Positions 41,746 to 51,492 of a stretch of 64,000 nt of DNA are shown one piece after another; within the stretch, counting starts at the first letter, position 1; every line of letters starts with the position of its first letter. The notes beneath the pieces were generated by a model that was given only the letters and a program-made list of their open reading frames with translations, was not told where the DNA came from and made no database searches. This DNA is from Alistipes sp. (GTDB lineage: Bacteria; Bacteroidota; Bacteroidia; Bacteroidales; Rikenellaceae), in assembly GCA_017379015.1 (NCBI GenBank), contig JAFNXN010000017.1, forward strand, positions 31,972-95,971, read 5' to 3'. Made by a program: the position numbers and the translations under genes.

Positions 41746-44046
41746 ATGCAAGAGAATTTAGTTATTGTTGAGTCTCCAGCCAAGGCAAAGACTATCGAGA
41801 AGTTCCTCGGTAAGAGCTATATGGTAAAGTCGAGCTTCGGACACATCCGCGATCTGGCAAAAAAGGGACTTGGTATAGAGGTAGATAGGGATTTTGCACC
41901 AATATATGAGATTCCCGAGGATAAGCGCAAGGTCGTTGATGAGCTTTCGCGACTAGCACGTCAGGCAAAGACCGTGTGGCTAGCATCCGATGAGGACCGC
42001 GAGGGAGAGGCCATTGCATGGCACCTTGCGAAGGTCTTAGACCTACCTATCGACAATACACGACGCATTGTCTTTCATGAGATCACACAGCGCGCCATAC
42101 TTGAAGCTATCGAGAACCCACGCACCATTGACATGAACCTTGTCAACGCCCAGCAGGCACGTCGCGTGTTGGACCGTCTTGTGGGCTTTGAGCTATCGCC
42201 CGTACTATGGAAGAAGGTGCGCCCAGCACTCTCGGCAGGTCGTGTGCAGAGCGTTGCCGTACGTCTTATCGTGGAGCGTGAGCGCGAGATCATCGCCTTT
42301 CGATCGTCGGCAAGCTACCGCGTAGTGGCGCAGTTCTACTCGCAGAACGATCCTCAAAAAACGCTCTTCAAGGCAACCCTATCGCGTAGCTTTGAAAAGC
42401 GCGAAGATGCAGTAGCCTTCCTTGAGGGATGTATCGACGAGCAATTCACCGTGGTTAAGTGCGAGGAGAAGCCCGTGCAGCGTTACGCAGCACCACCTTT
42501 TACCACCTCTACACTTCAGCAGGAGGCGGGTCGTAAGCTCGGAATGTCCGTAGCGCAGACAATGTCCGTAGCACAGCGTCTTTACGAGCAGGGTCTTATC
42601 ACCTACATGCGTACCGACTCTGTGAACCTATCACAGATGGCTATCAACCAGTGCAAGAACGAGATCACTCGCCTCTTTGGTGCAAAGTACTCATACCCTC
42701 ACAACTTCAAGACGAAGTCTAAGGGTGCTCAGGAGGCTCACGAGGCTATTCGTCCCTCATACATCGAGCGTCACGAGATCGAGGGCACAGCACCCGAGAA
42801 GCGACTCTATGAGCTTATCTGGAAGCGCACAGTAGCCTCACAGATGGTTCCCGCAGAGCTCGACCGCACACAGATTGAGATCAACCTCAGCCGTCGCACA
42901 GAGCAGTTTGTAGCAACCGGCGAGGTGGTACGCTTCGATGGTTTCATGCGCCTATACTCTGAGTCGTCCGACGAAGACTCACAGCAGGAGGGCGAGGGTG
43001 GCATCCTCCCAAAGATGGAGATAGGAACAGCTGTCGTTGCCACAACAATAACTGCCTCAGAGCGTTATACTCAGGCTCCTACGCGCTACAACGAGGCAGC
43101 TCTAGTTAAGCGTCTTGAGGAGCTTGGCATCGGTCGTCCATCAACATACGCACCTACAATCACCACGATCATCAACCGCGGATATGTCGAGAAGCAGAAC
43201 CGCGATGGTCAGAAACGCCAGGTTGAGCACCTAACACTCTCATCGGGAAAGATCACGCAGAAGATCGCCACAGAGAGCTATGGCAAGGAGAAGAGCCGCC
43301 TAGCACCTACCGACATAGGAATGGTCGTAAACGACTACCTCGAGTCGCAGTTTGCCTCGATCATCGACTACCACTTCACCGCCAATGTGGAGAAGGAGTT
43401 TGACCGCGTAGCAGATGGAGAGATCACATGGCATAGCATGATCAACGACTTCTACGACCCATTCCACAAGCTTGTGGACTCGGCTATTGGCACGCAGAGC
43501 GATCGCACTCAGCAGGTGCGTGTACTAGGCGTAGATCCTAAAACGGGACTTACGGTGAAGGCTCGTATAGGTCGCTACGGTCCTATGGTCGAACTAGAGG
43601 GCAAGGATGGTGCTAAGGGTCAGTTTGCCTCGCTTAAGAAGGGTCAGCTCATCGAGTCTATAACCCTTGATGAGGCTCTCGAGTTGTTTGCCCTACCTCG
43701 CAACCTTGGTGAGTTGGATGGTGAGCCTCTCATGGTGGGTGTTGGCAAGTTTGGTCCATACCTACGCCACGGCAAGAGCTTCGCATCGTTGGCTAAGGGT
43801 GACGATCCATATACCATCACACGTGAGCGCGCCGAGGAGCTACTCAAGGAGAATAGCGAGAAGCAACGCGCTCAGGCTGAACCTCTACGCACATTTACAG
43901 AGGATGCCAATATGCTCATAAAGAGTGGTATATATGGTCCATACATCTCGTATAACGGCAAGAACTACCGCCTACCACGCGGCTCGAAGCCCGAGACAAT
44001 CACATACGTGGAGTGTCAGCGAATCGTAAGCAAGACCAAGAAGTAG
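41746..44046 (+). CDS. topA: DNA topoisomerase I
   Basis: A 766-residue type IA topoisomerase. The Toprim domain shows VIVESPAKAKTIEKFLG and the metal triad WLASDEDREGEAIAWHL near residue 85. The catalytic Tyr lies in GLITYMRTDSV near 287, with LVGFELSPVLWKKV and GRPSTYAPTITTI. In place of zinc fingers, the C terminus carries topoisomerase C-terminal repeats (YGPMVELEGKDG, FGPYLRHGKSFASL, YGPYISYNGKNYRLP), the Bacteroidota form. It relaxes negative supercoils. Confidence 0.97.
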   Translation: MQENLVIVESPAKAKTIEKFLGKSYMVKSSFGHIRDLAKKGLGIEVDRDFAPIYEIPEDKRKVVDELSRLARQAKTVWLASDEDREGEAIAWHLAKVLDLPIDNTRRIVFHEITQRAILEAIENPRTIDMNLVNAQQARRVLDRLVGFELSPVLWKKVRPALSAGRVQSVAVRLIVEREREIIAFRSSASYRVVAQFYSQNDPQKTLFKATLSRSFEKREDAVAFLEGCIDEQFTVVKCEEKPVQRYAAPPFTTSTLQQEAGRKLGMSVAQTMSVAQRLYEQGLITYMRTDSVNLSQMAINQCKNEITRLFGAKYSYPHNFKTKSKGAQEAHEAIRPSYIERHEIEGTAPEKRLYELIWKRTVASQMVPAELDRTQIEINLSRRTEQFVATGEVVRFDGFMRLYSESSDEDSQQEGEGGILPKMEIGTAVVATTITASERYTQAPTRYNEAALVKRLEELGIGRPSTYAPTITTIINRGYVEKQNRDGQKRQVEHLTLSSGKITQKIATESYGKEKSRLAPTDIGMVVNDYLESQFASIIDYHFTANVEKEFDRVADGEITWHSMINDFYDPFHKLVDSAIGTQSDRTQQVRVLGVDPKTGLTVKARIGRYGPMVELEGKDGAKGQFASLKKGQLIESITLDEALELFALPRNLGELDGEPLMVGVGKFGPYLRHGKSFASLAKGDDPYTITRERAEELLKENSEKQRAQAEPLRTFTEDANMLIKSGIYGPYISYNGKNYRLPRGSKPETITYVECQRIVSKTKK

Positions 44047-44061
44047 ACGCCTACTCAAATT

Positions 44062-44133
44062 GGGTATTATCATAGATAAAAAGAGGGGTATTATCATAGA
44101 TAAAAAGAGGGGTTTTACAATAGATAAAGTATA
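44062..44133. repeat. Three 24-bp tandem repeats before the C1 peptidase gene
   Basis: Two perfect and one degraded 24-bp units start at 44062, 44086 and 44110. Each has the core TTATC-ATA-GATAA, an inverted repeat with a 3-bp spacer; the third reads TTTTACAATAGATAA. No TAnnTTTG box is seen before the peptidase start at 44172, so the array may carry an activator or repressor that sets expression. It starts 15 bp after the topA stop and also occupies the region where a topA terminator would be expected. Confidence 0.7.
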
Positions 44134-44171
44134 AAATAAGACATTTATATTCACCTAAAAACTATCTAATT

Positions 44172-45386
44172 ATGAAGAAAATCTTAGCAGTAGCTCTTTG
44201 CCTCCTTATGGTGGTAGGTGTATCAGCACAGGGCAAGAAGGGCAAGAAGCAGCAGGAGCAGCCAACAACTCCTACGTTCACCGTTGTGAAGGAGAACCCT
44301 ATCACAAGCATCAAGAACCAGAATCAGGCAGGTACCTGCTGGTGCTACTCATCATTGGCATTTATCGAGTCAGAGCTTTTGCGCATGGGCAAGGGCGAGT
44401 ACGACTTTGCAGAGATGTTCATTGTTCACAACACATACCTCGATCGTGCTGACAAGGCTGTTCGCACACATGGCGACGTATCATTCGCACAGGGTGGCTC
44501 GTTCTACGACGTGATCTACGGTATGGAGAAGTTCGGTCTTGTTCCAGAGGCTGAGATGCGTCCAGGCGTAATGTACGGCAAGGAGCTCAGCAACCACAAT
44601 GAGCTATCGGCAGTTAGCGATGCTGTTGTTGCAGCAATTGCTAAGGGTCGTCACCGCAGCTTGCAGGTAGATCCTGAGGGTCAGCCACTTTGGAAGAAGA
44701 CCATCGAGGCTATCCACGACATCTACCTCGGCGTACGTCCTGAGAAGTTCACTTACAATGGTGTTGAGTACACTCCTAAGTCATTCTACGAGTCATTGGG
44801 CTTGAACGCTAGCGACTACGTATCGTTGACATCATACACTCACCACCCATTCTACGAGTCATTCGTTCTTGAGATTCCTGACAACTGGCGTTGGGCTAAG
44901 TCTTACAACCTCCCTATCGACGAGCTTATGGAGGTGTTCGACAACGCAATCATGGAGGGCTACACTATTGCTTGGGGTAGCGACGTGAGCGAGAAGGGCT
45001 TTACTCGTGAGGGTACAGCTGTTCTTCCAGATGAGGCAAAGGGTGCTGACCTTCAGGGTTCTGACATGGCTAAGTGGCTCAACCTCAGCGAGGCTGAGAA
45101 GAAGAACACTCCACGTCCATCGGCTGAGAAGTGGTGTACTCAGGAGGAGCGTCAGATCGCTTACGACAACTGGGAGACTACCGATGACCATGGTATGCAG
45201 ATCTACGGTATCGCAAAGGATCAGAATGGCACAGAGTACTACATGGTTAAGAACTCATGGGGCGAGGCTGGTACTTACAAGGGTATCTGGTATGCTTCAA
45301 AGGCATTCGTTCGCTACAAGACTATGAACATCATCGTTCACAAGGATGCTATTCCACAGCAGATCCGCGAGAAGCTCGGCTTGTAA
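44172..45386 (+). CDS. Secreted C1B cysteine peptidase (aminopeptidase C/bleomycin hydrolase-like)
   Basis: A 404-residue protein with a signal peptide (MKKILAVALCLLMVVGVSAQ). The papain-type triad is intact: Cys in NQAGTCWCYSSLAF, His in TTDDHGMQIYG and Asn in MVKNSWGEAG. Length and layout (MYGKELSNHNELSAVSDAVV, SLTSYTHHPFYESFVLEIPDNW) match C1B enzymes. Classical PepC is cytoplasmic, but the signal peptide here predicts a periplasmic or secreted enzyme, as in several gut Bacteroidales. Codon bias suggests high expression. It is preceded by the 24-bp tandem repeats and followed by a strong terminator. Confidence 0.92.
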   Translation: MKKILAVALCLLMVVGVSAQGKKGKKQQEQPTTPTFTVVKENPITSIKNQNQAGTCWCYSSLAFIESELLRMGKGEYDFAEMFIVHNTYLDRADKAVRTHGDVSFAQGGSFYDVIYGMEKFGLVPEAEMRPGVMYGKELSNHNELSAVSDAVVAAIAKGRHRSLQVDPEGQPLWKKTIEAIHDIYLGVRPEKFTYNGVEYTPKSFYESLGLNASDYVSLTSYTHHPFYESFVLEIPDNWRWAKSYNLPIDELMEVFDNAIMEGYTIAWGSDVSEKGFTREGTAVLPDEAKGADLQGSDMAKWLNLSEAEKKNTPRPSAEKWCTQEERQIAYDNWETTDDHGMQIYGIAKDQNGTEYYMVKNSWGEAGTYKGIWYASKAFVRYKTMNIIVHKDAIPQQIREKLGL

Positions 45387-45409
45387 TCGTTCGACACTTG
45401 TCAAAACAT

Positions 45410-45446
45410 ATCCGTTGTGGTCGTAAGACTGCAACGGATTTTTTTG
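45410..45446 (+). terminator. Terminator after the C1 peptidase gene
   Basis: ATCCGTTG pairs perfectly with CAACGGAT, with an inner GTC/GAC, followed by seven T. Confidence 0.88.
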
Positions 45447-45511
45447 TGTGGAGAGTAAAATGAACCGCATAAAAATTGGCAAAAGGGTGTAAAATTTTAA
45501 ATAAAAATAAG

Positions 45512-45519
45512 TATCTTTG
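45512..45519 (+). promoter_or_regulatory. -7 box of the queD-polA-cotH unit
   Basis: TATCTTTG 45 bp before the queD start. The -33 position is AT-rich without a clean TTG. Confidence 0.6.
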
Positions 45520-45564
45520 TAAAATATAATAAGTAGAATATTAACCAATTAAACGCAATATACA

Positions 45565-46017
45565 ATGTCGGTAATAAGGCTTACAAAAGAGTTTACGTTT
45601 GAGGCAGCACACATGCTCGAAGGCTACGATGGGCTATGTCGCGAGATTCATGGTCACTCATATCGCCTTTTTGTGACGATCAAGGGAGAGCCCATAAGCG
45701 ACCCACAATCGCCAAAACTTGGCATGGTAATGGACTTTGGGGTGCTCAAACGTATTGTCAACGAGCAGATCGTAGACCGTCTTGATCACTCGTTCATGAT
45801 GCGCAACACGCTTGCAGCAGAGCAGATAGCCACAGAGCTTGGCTACAGCTTCTCGAAGGTTGTGCTTACCGACTACCAGCCTACGTGCGAAAATATGCTT
45901 TCGGACTTTGCTGAGCGACTCTTGGGTGCGCTACCCGAGGATATTGAGCTACACTCACTACGTCTACACGAGACCGCCACATCGTATGCCGAGTGGCACG
46001 CCTCGGACAACTTCTAA
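45565..46017 (+). CDS. queD: 6-carboxy-tetrahydropterin synthase QueD
   Basis: A 150-residue protein of the PTPS/QueD family. Zinc ligands are His16 and HGH at 29-31, and the nucleophile Cys25 stands in CREIHGHSY, the C-x3-HGH spacing of QueD. MVMDFGVLKRIV and LDHSFMM are also typical. It converts dihydroneopterin triphosphate to 6-carboxytetrahydropterin, an early step to 7-deazaguanine and queuosine. It is separated from polA by 12 bp. Confidence 0.93.
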   Translation: MSVIRLTKEFTFEAAHMLEGYDGLCREIHGHSYRLFVTIKGEPISDPQSPKLGMVMDFGVLKRIVNEQIVDRLDHSFMMRNTLAAEQIATELGYSFSKVVLTDYQPTCENMLSDFAERLLGALPEDIELHSLRLHETATSYAEWHASDNF

Positions 46018-46029
46018 ACCTTCGACACA

Positions 46030-48909
46030 ATGGCCAAACGACTCTTTCTTATCGACGCATACGCGCTGATATACAAGTACTACTACGCCTTCATGGGACG
46101 CCCGATGCGCAATCGTGATGGTGTGAACACATCTGTGGTATTTGGATTTACAAAGTTCCTGCGCGACCTCCTTAAGCGCGAGAAGCCCGACCTAATAGGA
46201 GTAGCATTTGACCCTCCAGGCGGAAGTTTTCGTAGCGAGATATTCAAAGAGTACAAGGCCAATCGCCCACCTACACCCGAAGATATAAAGATCTCTGTAC
46301 CACTCGTCAAACGCCTTCTGGAGGCGATGTGCATCCCCATTCTGGAGGTCAAAGGCTACGAGGCTGATGACGTGATAGGCACACTCGCCAAGCTTGGCGG
46401 CAAGGCTGGCTACGAGGTATTCATGGTGACACCCGACAAGGACTACGGACAGCTTGTCGACGAGCAGTGCAAAATATATACGCATAAGGGCGATAATATA
46501 ATCATCATCGATAAGGCTGCAATCAACGAGAAGTATGGCTTCACTGAGCCAAGCCTCGTTCGCGATATGTTGGCTCTATGGGGCGATGCCTCAGACAACA
46601 TACCCGGCGTACCAGGCATCGGCGAGAAGGGGGCCTGCAAGCTTGTGCAGAACTACGGAACGGTAGAGAACATTCTCGAGAACTGCGACAAGATAGGGGG
46701 CAAGACGGGTAAGAATATTGCTGAGTGGGGAGATAAGCTACTCTTGGCAAAGCAGTTGACAACAATATCTCTCGACGTACCAATAGCCTTCGATGAGAAT
46801 GCACTAACGATGTGCTGTCCCAACTATACGGAGCTTCGCGCACTCTATGCCGAGCTTAACTTTACATCGTTCCTCCGCGACCTGGAGAACCTAGCTCCCG
46901 TTGACACACCAAGCGACGGACCACGACAGGAGGCACAGATACAACTTCAGGAGGTGTCACGCGCCAAGGCTGAGGCTAAGCGACGTGCTAGGCTAGAGGG
47001 TCAAGGCGACCTCTTTGCGGTGATGGATAGCGGCTTTAACAGTGCCGAAGTGAGCACCGAGAGCCAGGAAGAGGTGACAGATGCTGAGCCATTTGCTCAG
47101 ATGCGCAACATCTCGAACACCGAACATAACTACCACATTGTCAATAGTAGTGATGAGCTACAATCACTCTGCGACAAGCTATCAAAGTACTCAGAGGTAT
47201 GTTTCGACACCGAGACTACGGGTCTTAGTGCAGTGGATAGCAGCATCGTCGGCATGTCGTTTGCCGTAGAGCCTCACGAGGCATGGTATGTACCATTTAG
47301 CCCATCGAAACGCGATAGCTACATTGATATTCTGCGTCCATTGATGGAGAATAAGTTTATCACCAAGATAGGTCAAAACATAAAGTTTGACATCATGGTG
47401 CTTCGACGTCTTGGCATCGAGGTGCGCGGAAGAAAGATCGACACCATGCTTCTGCACTACCTGATAGATGCTGAGTCGCGCCACAACATGAACTTCCTTG
47501 CTGAGCGATACCTCAACTATAGCCCCATTCAGATCGAGACGCTTATCGGCAAGGGAGCAAAGCAGATAACGATGGATCTCGTCAACATCGAGCGCATTGC
47601 TGAGTATGCTGCCGAGGATGCCGACATAACACTACAACTTAAGGAGGTACTGTACAAGGAGGTCGAGGAGTTAGGCATGATGGAGCTATACAACACCATC
47701 GAAGAGCCTATGATCGATGTCCTTGCCGACATGGAGCTGACGGGCGTTAAGATCAACTGCGAAGCACTTGCCCTCTACGCAGAGGAGCTACGCACACTGC
47801 TTCACAAGCTCGAAACGGAGGTTCGCGAGATGGCCGCAGAGCCAGATCTCAACATCAACTCATCGCGACAACTTGGCGAAGTTCTCTTTGCCAAACTGCG
47901 CATCGCCGCAAAGCCCAAGATGACCAAGACCAAGCAGTTCTCCACCGAGGAGGAGTACCTTCAGGGCTTTGCTCACGACTTCCCAATCGTGGGTAAGATA
48001 CTCGAATACAGAGGCGTAAAAAAGCTACTGTCGACCTACGTCGAGGCACTTCCAGAGCTTATAAGCCTCAACACTGGCAGAATACACACATCTTATAATC
48101 AGGCTGTTACAGCGACGGGTAGACTATCATCAACAAACCCTAACCTGCAGAATATACCTATTCGCGATGAGCTAGGCAAGCCAATACGCGCCGCCTTTGT
48201 TCCGTCCGATAGCGAGCACACGCTTTTAGCTGCCGACTACTCGCAGATCGAGTTGCGTCTTATGGCACATCTGAGCAACGATGAGGCCCTTATCGAGGCA
48301 TTCCGCATTGGCGAGGATATTCACACCGCAACAGCTGCACGCCTATACCACAAGAGTCTAGATGATGTCAGCTCGTCGGAGCGTCGCAGTGCGAAGACTG
48401 CAAACTTTGGCATCATCTATGGCATATCGGCATTTGGTCTTGCCCAGCGACTTGACATACCTAACGGCGAAGCTAAAGAGCTAATAACCAACTACTTTAC
48501 AAGCTACCCAGGTGTTAAGATATATATGGACGAAGCCATTGCCAAGGCAGCAAAAGAGGGTTATGTTGAGACGATGTTTGGGCGCAGACGCATTCTTCGC
48601 GACATCACATCCTCGAACCGTACCGTGCGCGGACTCGCCGAGCGAAATGCTATAAATGCCCCAATACAGGGCTCTGCTGCCGACATCATGAAACTGGCAA
48701 TGGTGGAGATTAGCAGACGCTTCAAACAGGAGGGCATCGGATCAAAGATGATCATGCAGGTGCATGATGAGGTGGTTATCGACACTCGTCTTGACGAGCT
48801 AGAGAGGGTTAAACGCATCGTAAAGGAGTCGATGGAGGGTGTGGCAACACTGCAAATACCTCTTATTGCCGAGGTGAATAGCGGCAAAAGCTGGCTCGAT
48901 GCACATTAA
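46030..48909 (+). CDS. polA: DNA polymerase I
   Basis: A 959-residue protein. The N-terminal 5'-3' exonuclease domain (about 1-290) shows DAYALIYKYYYAF, YKANRPPTPEDI, GYEADDVIG and DASDNIPGVPGIGEKGA. After a charged linker (about 300-365) comes the proofreading exonuclease domain, with an intact FDTETTGL start near 393. The polymerase domain (from about 560) shows ATGRLSSTNPNLQNIPIR, AADYSQIELRLMAH, RRSAKTANFGIIYG and MQVHDEVVID. It replaces RNA primers and fills repair gaps. It is probably co-transcribed with queD and the downstream cotH gene. Confidence 0.98.
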   Translation: MAKRLFLIDAYALIYKYYYAFMGRPMRNRDGVNTSVVFGFTKFLRDLLKREKPDLIGVAFDPPGGSFRSEIFKEYKANRPPTPEDIKISVPLVKRLLEAMCIPILEVKGYEADDVIGTLAKLGGKAGYEVFMVTPDKDYGQLVDEQCKIYTHKGDNIIIIDKAAINEKYGFTEPSLVRDMLALWGDASDNIPGVPGIGEKGACKLVQNYGTVENILENCDKIGGKTGKNIAEWGDKLLLAKQLTTISLDVPIAFDENALTMCCPNYTELRALYAELNFTSFLRDLENLAPVDTPSDGPRQEAQIQLQEVSRAKAEAKRRARLEGQGDLFAVMDSGFNSAEVSTESQEEVTDAEPFAQMRNISNTEHNYHIVNSSDELQSLCDKLSKYSEVCFDTETTGLSAVDSSIVGMSFAVEPHEAWYVPFSPSKRDSYIDILRPLMENKFITKIGQNIKFDIMVLRRLGIEVRGRKIDTMLLHYLIDAESRHNMNFLAERYLNYSPIQIETLIGKGAKQITMDLVNIERIAEYAAEDADITLQLKEVLYKEVEELGMMELYNTIEEPMIDVLADMELTGVKINCEALALYAEELRTLLHKLETEVREMAAEPDLNINSSRQLGEVLFAKLRIAAKPKMTKTKQFSTEEEYLQGFAHDFPIVGKILEYRGVKKLLSTYVEALPELISLNTGRIHTSYNQAVTATGRLSSTNPNLQNIPIRDELGKPIRAAFVPSDSEHTLLAADYSQIELRLMAHLSNDEALIEAFRIGEDIHTATAARLYHKSLDDVSSSERRSAKTANFGIIYGISAFGLAQRLDIPNGEAKELITNYFTSYPGVKIYMDEAIAKAAKEGYVETMFGRRRILRDITSSNRTVRGLAERNAINAPIQGSAADIMKLAMVEISRRFKQEGIGSKMIMQVHDEVVIDTRLDELERVKRIVKESMEGVATLQIPLIAEVNSGKSWLDAH

Positions 48910-48918
48910 CATATAGAC

Positions 48919-51432
48919 ATGAATATCAGGATAATAGCACTCCTAATGGTGCTTGCAGTTGGAATATGTGGCTGCGAGCAGACAACTGTTGACTCAGGCG
49001 AACAACCCAGTCATGGTGGCCAGATCTCGATAGAGGCTACAATCGAGAACCGATCACTCAAGAGCGGGTTTTGCAGCGGTGATAGTGTGGGTCTATATGC
49101 GGCAAACTATAAGGATGACGGCACAATAGAGATATACTCTGCGGGAAATCAGGCTGATAACGCTAAATATACATACAACAATAGCACAAGACGTTGGACA
49201 TCCGAGAGCCCTGCCCAATATCGTGATAAGAAGACGGCAGTCGATCTCATCTGTTACTATCCTCACACCGCGATAAGCTCTCTAACACAGCAGCCTTTGG
49301 CGGTTGCAAGCGACCAGTCAGCATCGTACGATACCTCGGTGATAATGTGGGGCAGAGAGCGACACATAGAGCCTAGCTCAGAGCCCGTAACAATCACCCT
49401 CAACCCGCTGACAGCACTCATCGCCATTACGCTAAACAGGGGAGATGGCTGGACTGAGGAGGAGTGGAAGGTGGCTAATAGGAGTGTTACGCTGTGCAAC
49501 ACCATTCGCGAGTTCAAACTCAACATCGCCACAGGAGCGATACGCGTATCGGACAATCACGAGGCAAGCAACATTACTCCATACTGCGATGGCGACAGAT
49601 TTATAGCCAGCCTCCCACCACAGATCCTCAACGCCACAACACGCCTATTTAGCATCAAGCTAGACGATATGCACTACGTCTTTACGCTCGACCAAAGAGT
49701 CGAGATGGAGTCGGGCAAGGTCTATAGCTACTCGATAACGCTTGATAAGCGCGATACGCCCGACTCAAGCGAGAAGCTTACAGGCACGATCATCGGCACA
49801 CGTTACTCTGTGAACTATGCAACATCGGCGCGCAGCGAGACGGTAAACACCAAGGAGTCGGTATTCGACTCGAACTACGACACCTTCTTCGCCTCATACG
49901 ACCGTTCAAATACGTGGGTGGGCCTTGATCTTGGCGAGCCTCATGTAATCACAGGGGTGGGCTACTCGCCCCGCATAACACAGCCGTCGAGGGTTGTTAC
50001 AGCCCTGATTGAGGGTGCTAACAACGCCGACTTTAGCGATGCCCTACCGCTATATATTATCAAAGAGGAGGCCAAGGAGCGCGAGATGACATACGCCAAC
50101 GTAGAGTGTTCACGCGGCTTTAGATATGTGCGCTACGTAACGCCCAACGACAAGCGATGCAACCTTGCCGAGCTGGAGTTCTATGGCTATCCATCAAGCG
50201 GCGACGACTCGCAACTATATCAGCTCACAAACCTACCCACAGTAGTTATCAATACTGCTAATGCTCAGGAGATTACCTCGAAAGAGGTGGAGATCACCAG
50301 CACCGTCTACATCATCTCGCATGAGGGAACGCACCTACTATGTGACACAGATACGGGCGTGCGCGGCAGAGGAAATGCCAGCTGGGACTTCGAGAAGAAG
50401 CCATATCGCCTGAAGTTCAGCCAGAAGTGCAGCCCTCTTGGAGCACCCGCCGAGGCTAAAAAGTGGACTCTGCTGAGCAACCACGGCGATAAGACCCTAA
50501 TGCGCAACATATTAGCATTTGAGGTGAGTCGACGACTAAAGATGCCGTACACCCCATTCTGCCACCCTGTCGACCTAATCATCAATGGCGAATACAAGGG
50601 TTGTTATCAGCTCTGCGACCAGATAGATGTGCGCGAAAATCGTGTCGACATCACCGAGATGAAGAGCTCGGATAACTCGGGATATAATCTCAAGGGTGGC
50701 TACCTCATCGAGGTTGACGCATACGCCTACAATGAGAGTGTCTACTTCTACTCGCATCGTGGCACTCCTGTGACTATCAAGTCGCCCGATGACGATAAGA
50801 TAACCTCGGAGCAACGAGCCTATATCGAGAGGTTCTACAACGATATGGAGGGTGCCGTATTCGCGTCAAACTACACCGACCCAACAAACGGCTATCGCAA
50901 GTATCTCGACTTGGAGAGTTTCCTACGCCACTTTATCATCGGTGAGTTTGCAGGCAACACCGACACCTACTGGAGTGTATATATGTACAAGGATCGCTCC
51001 GATGATAGGCTATATGTGGGTCCCGTGTGGGACTACGACCTCGCCTTCGAGAACGACTACCGCACCTACTGGATCAACCATCTGGACGACTTTTTGTATG
51101 CCTCACGAGGCTCGGCGGCAAGTGAGTCGGTAAGGCAGATGGTCGACCGCATCGTAAAGAACGACGCAGCGGCACGCAGCGAGCTACAACGAATATGGCA
51201 AGAGGCGAAGCTTAATGGCATAGAGGTGGGATCGCTCTTGGAGTATGTCGACGAGACAGCTCGCCTGCTGGAGGAGTCGCAACAGCTCAACTTTAAGCGT
51301 TGGCCAATACTCAACCAGTGGGTTCACATGAACTTCCAAGCTCTTGGATCATACGAGGCCGAGGTGGGCACAGTGAAGGATTATATCCGCGGACGTGTCG
51401 ATAAGCTCGACTGGCTTATTGGTCATAGATAA
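48919..51432 (+). CDS. Lipoprotein with fimbrillin-like, discoidin-like and CotH-kinase modules
   Basis: An 837-residue protein. The signal peptide ends in a lipobox (GICGC, Cys about 19). Residues about 30-285 resemble fimbrillin-type domains of Bacteroidota (SGDSVGLYAANY, a KKTAVDLICYYPH core and ESGKVYSYSITLDK at the end). Residues about 300-425 resemble an F5/8 type C domain (SVFDSNYDTFFASYDRSNTWVGLDLGEP). The CotH domain follows, with GVRGRGNASWDFEKKPYRLKF near 483, WTLLSNHGDKTLMRN, DLIINGEYKGCYQLCDQI and VGPVWDYDLAFEN near 700. CotH proteins are atypical secreted kinases that phosphorylate extracellular proteins; the substrate here is unknown. It follows polA by 9 bp and ends at a strong hairpin. 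Confidence 0.82.
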   Translation: MNIRIIALLMVLAVGICGCEQTTVDSGEQPSHGGQISIEATIENRSLKSGFCSGDSVGLYAANYKDDGTIEIYSAGNQADNAKYTYNNSTRRWTSESPAQYRDKKTAVDLICYYPHTAISSLTQQPLAVASDQSASYDTSVIMWGRERHIEPSSEPVTITLNPLTALIAITLNRGDGWTEEEWKVANRSVTLCNTIREFKLNIATGAIRVSDNHEASNITPYCDGDRFIASLPPQILNATTRLFSIKLDDMHYVFTLDQRVEMESGKVYSYSITLDKRDTPDSSEKLTGTIIGTRYSVNYATSARSETVNTKESVFDSNYDTFFASYDRSNTWVGLDLGEPHVITGVGYSPRITQPSRVVTALIEGANNADFSDALPLYIIKEEAKEREMTYANVECSRGFRYVRYVTPNDKRCNLAELEFYGYPSSGDDSQLYQLTNLPTVVINTANAQEITSKEVEITSTVYIISHEGTHLLCDTDTGVRGRGNASWDFEKKPYRLKFSQKCSPLGAPAEAKKWTLLSNHGDKTLMRNILAFEVSRRLKMPYTPFCHPVDLIINGEYKGCYQLCDQIDVRENRVDITEMKSSDNSGYNLKGGYLIEVDAYAYNESVYFYSHRGTPVTIKSPDDDKITSEQRAYIERFYNDMEGAVFASNYTDPTNGYRKYLDLESFLRHFIIGEFAGNTDTYWSVYMYKDRSDDRLYVGPVWDYDLAFENDYRTYWINHLDDFLYASRGSAASESVRQMVDRIVKNDAAARSELQRIWQEAKLNGIEVGSLLEYVDETARLLEESQQLNFKRWPILNQWVHMNFQALGSYEAEVGTVKDYIRGRVDKLDWLIGHR

Positions 51433-51450
51433 TGGGGGGTAGAAAGCAAT

Positions 51451-51480
51451 GAGGGCTTGACAAATTCGTCAAGCCCTCTT
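51451..51480. terminator. Bidirectional terminator between cotH and GH2
   Basis: A perfect 11-bp stem GAGGGCTTGAC / GTCAAGCCCTC with a 6-nt loop, between two convergent genes. Confidence 0.85.
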
Positions 51481-51492
51481 CTATATGAAATA

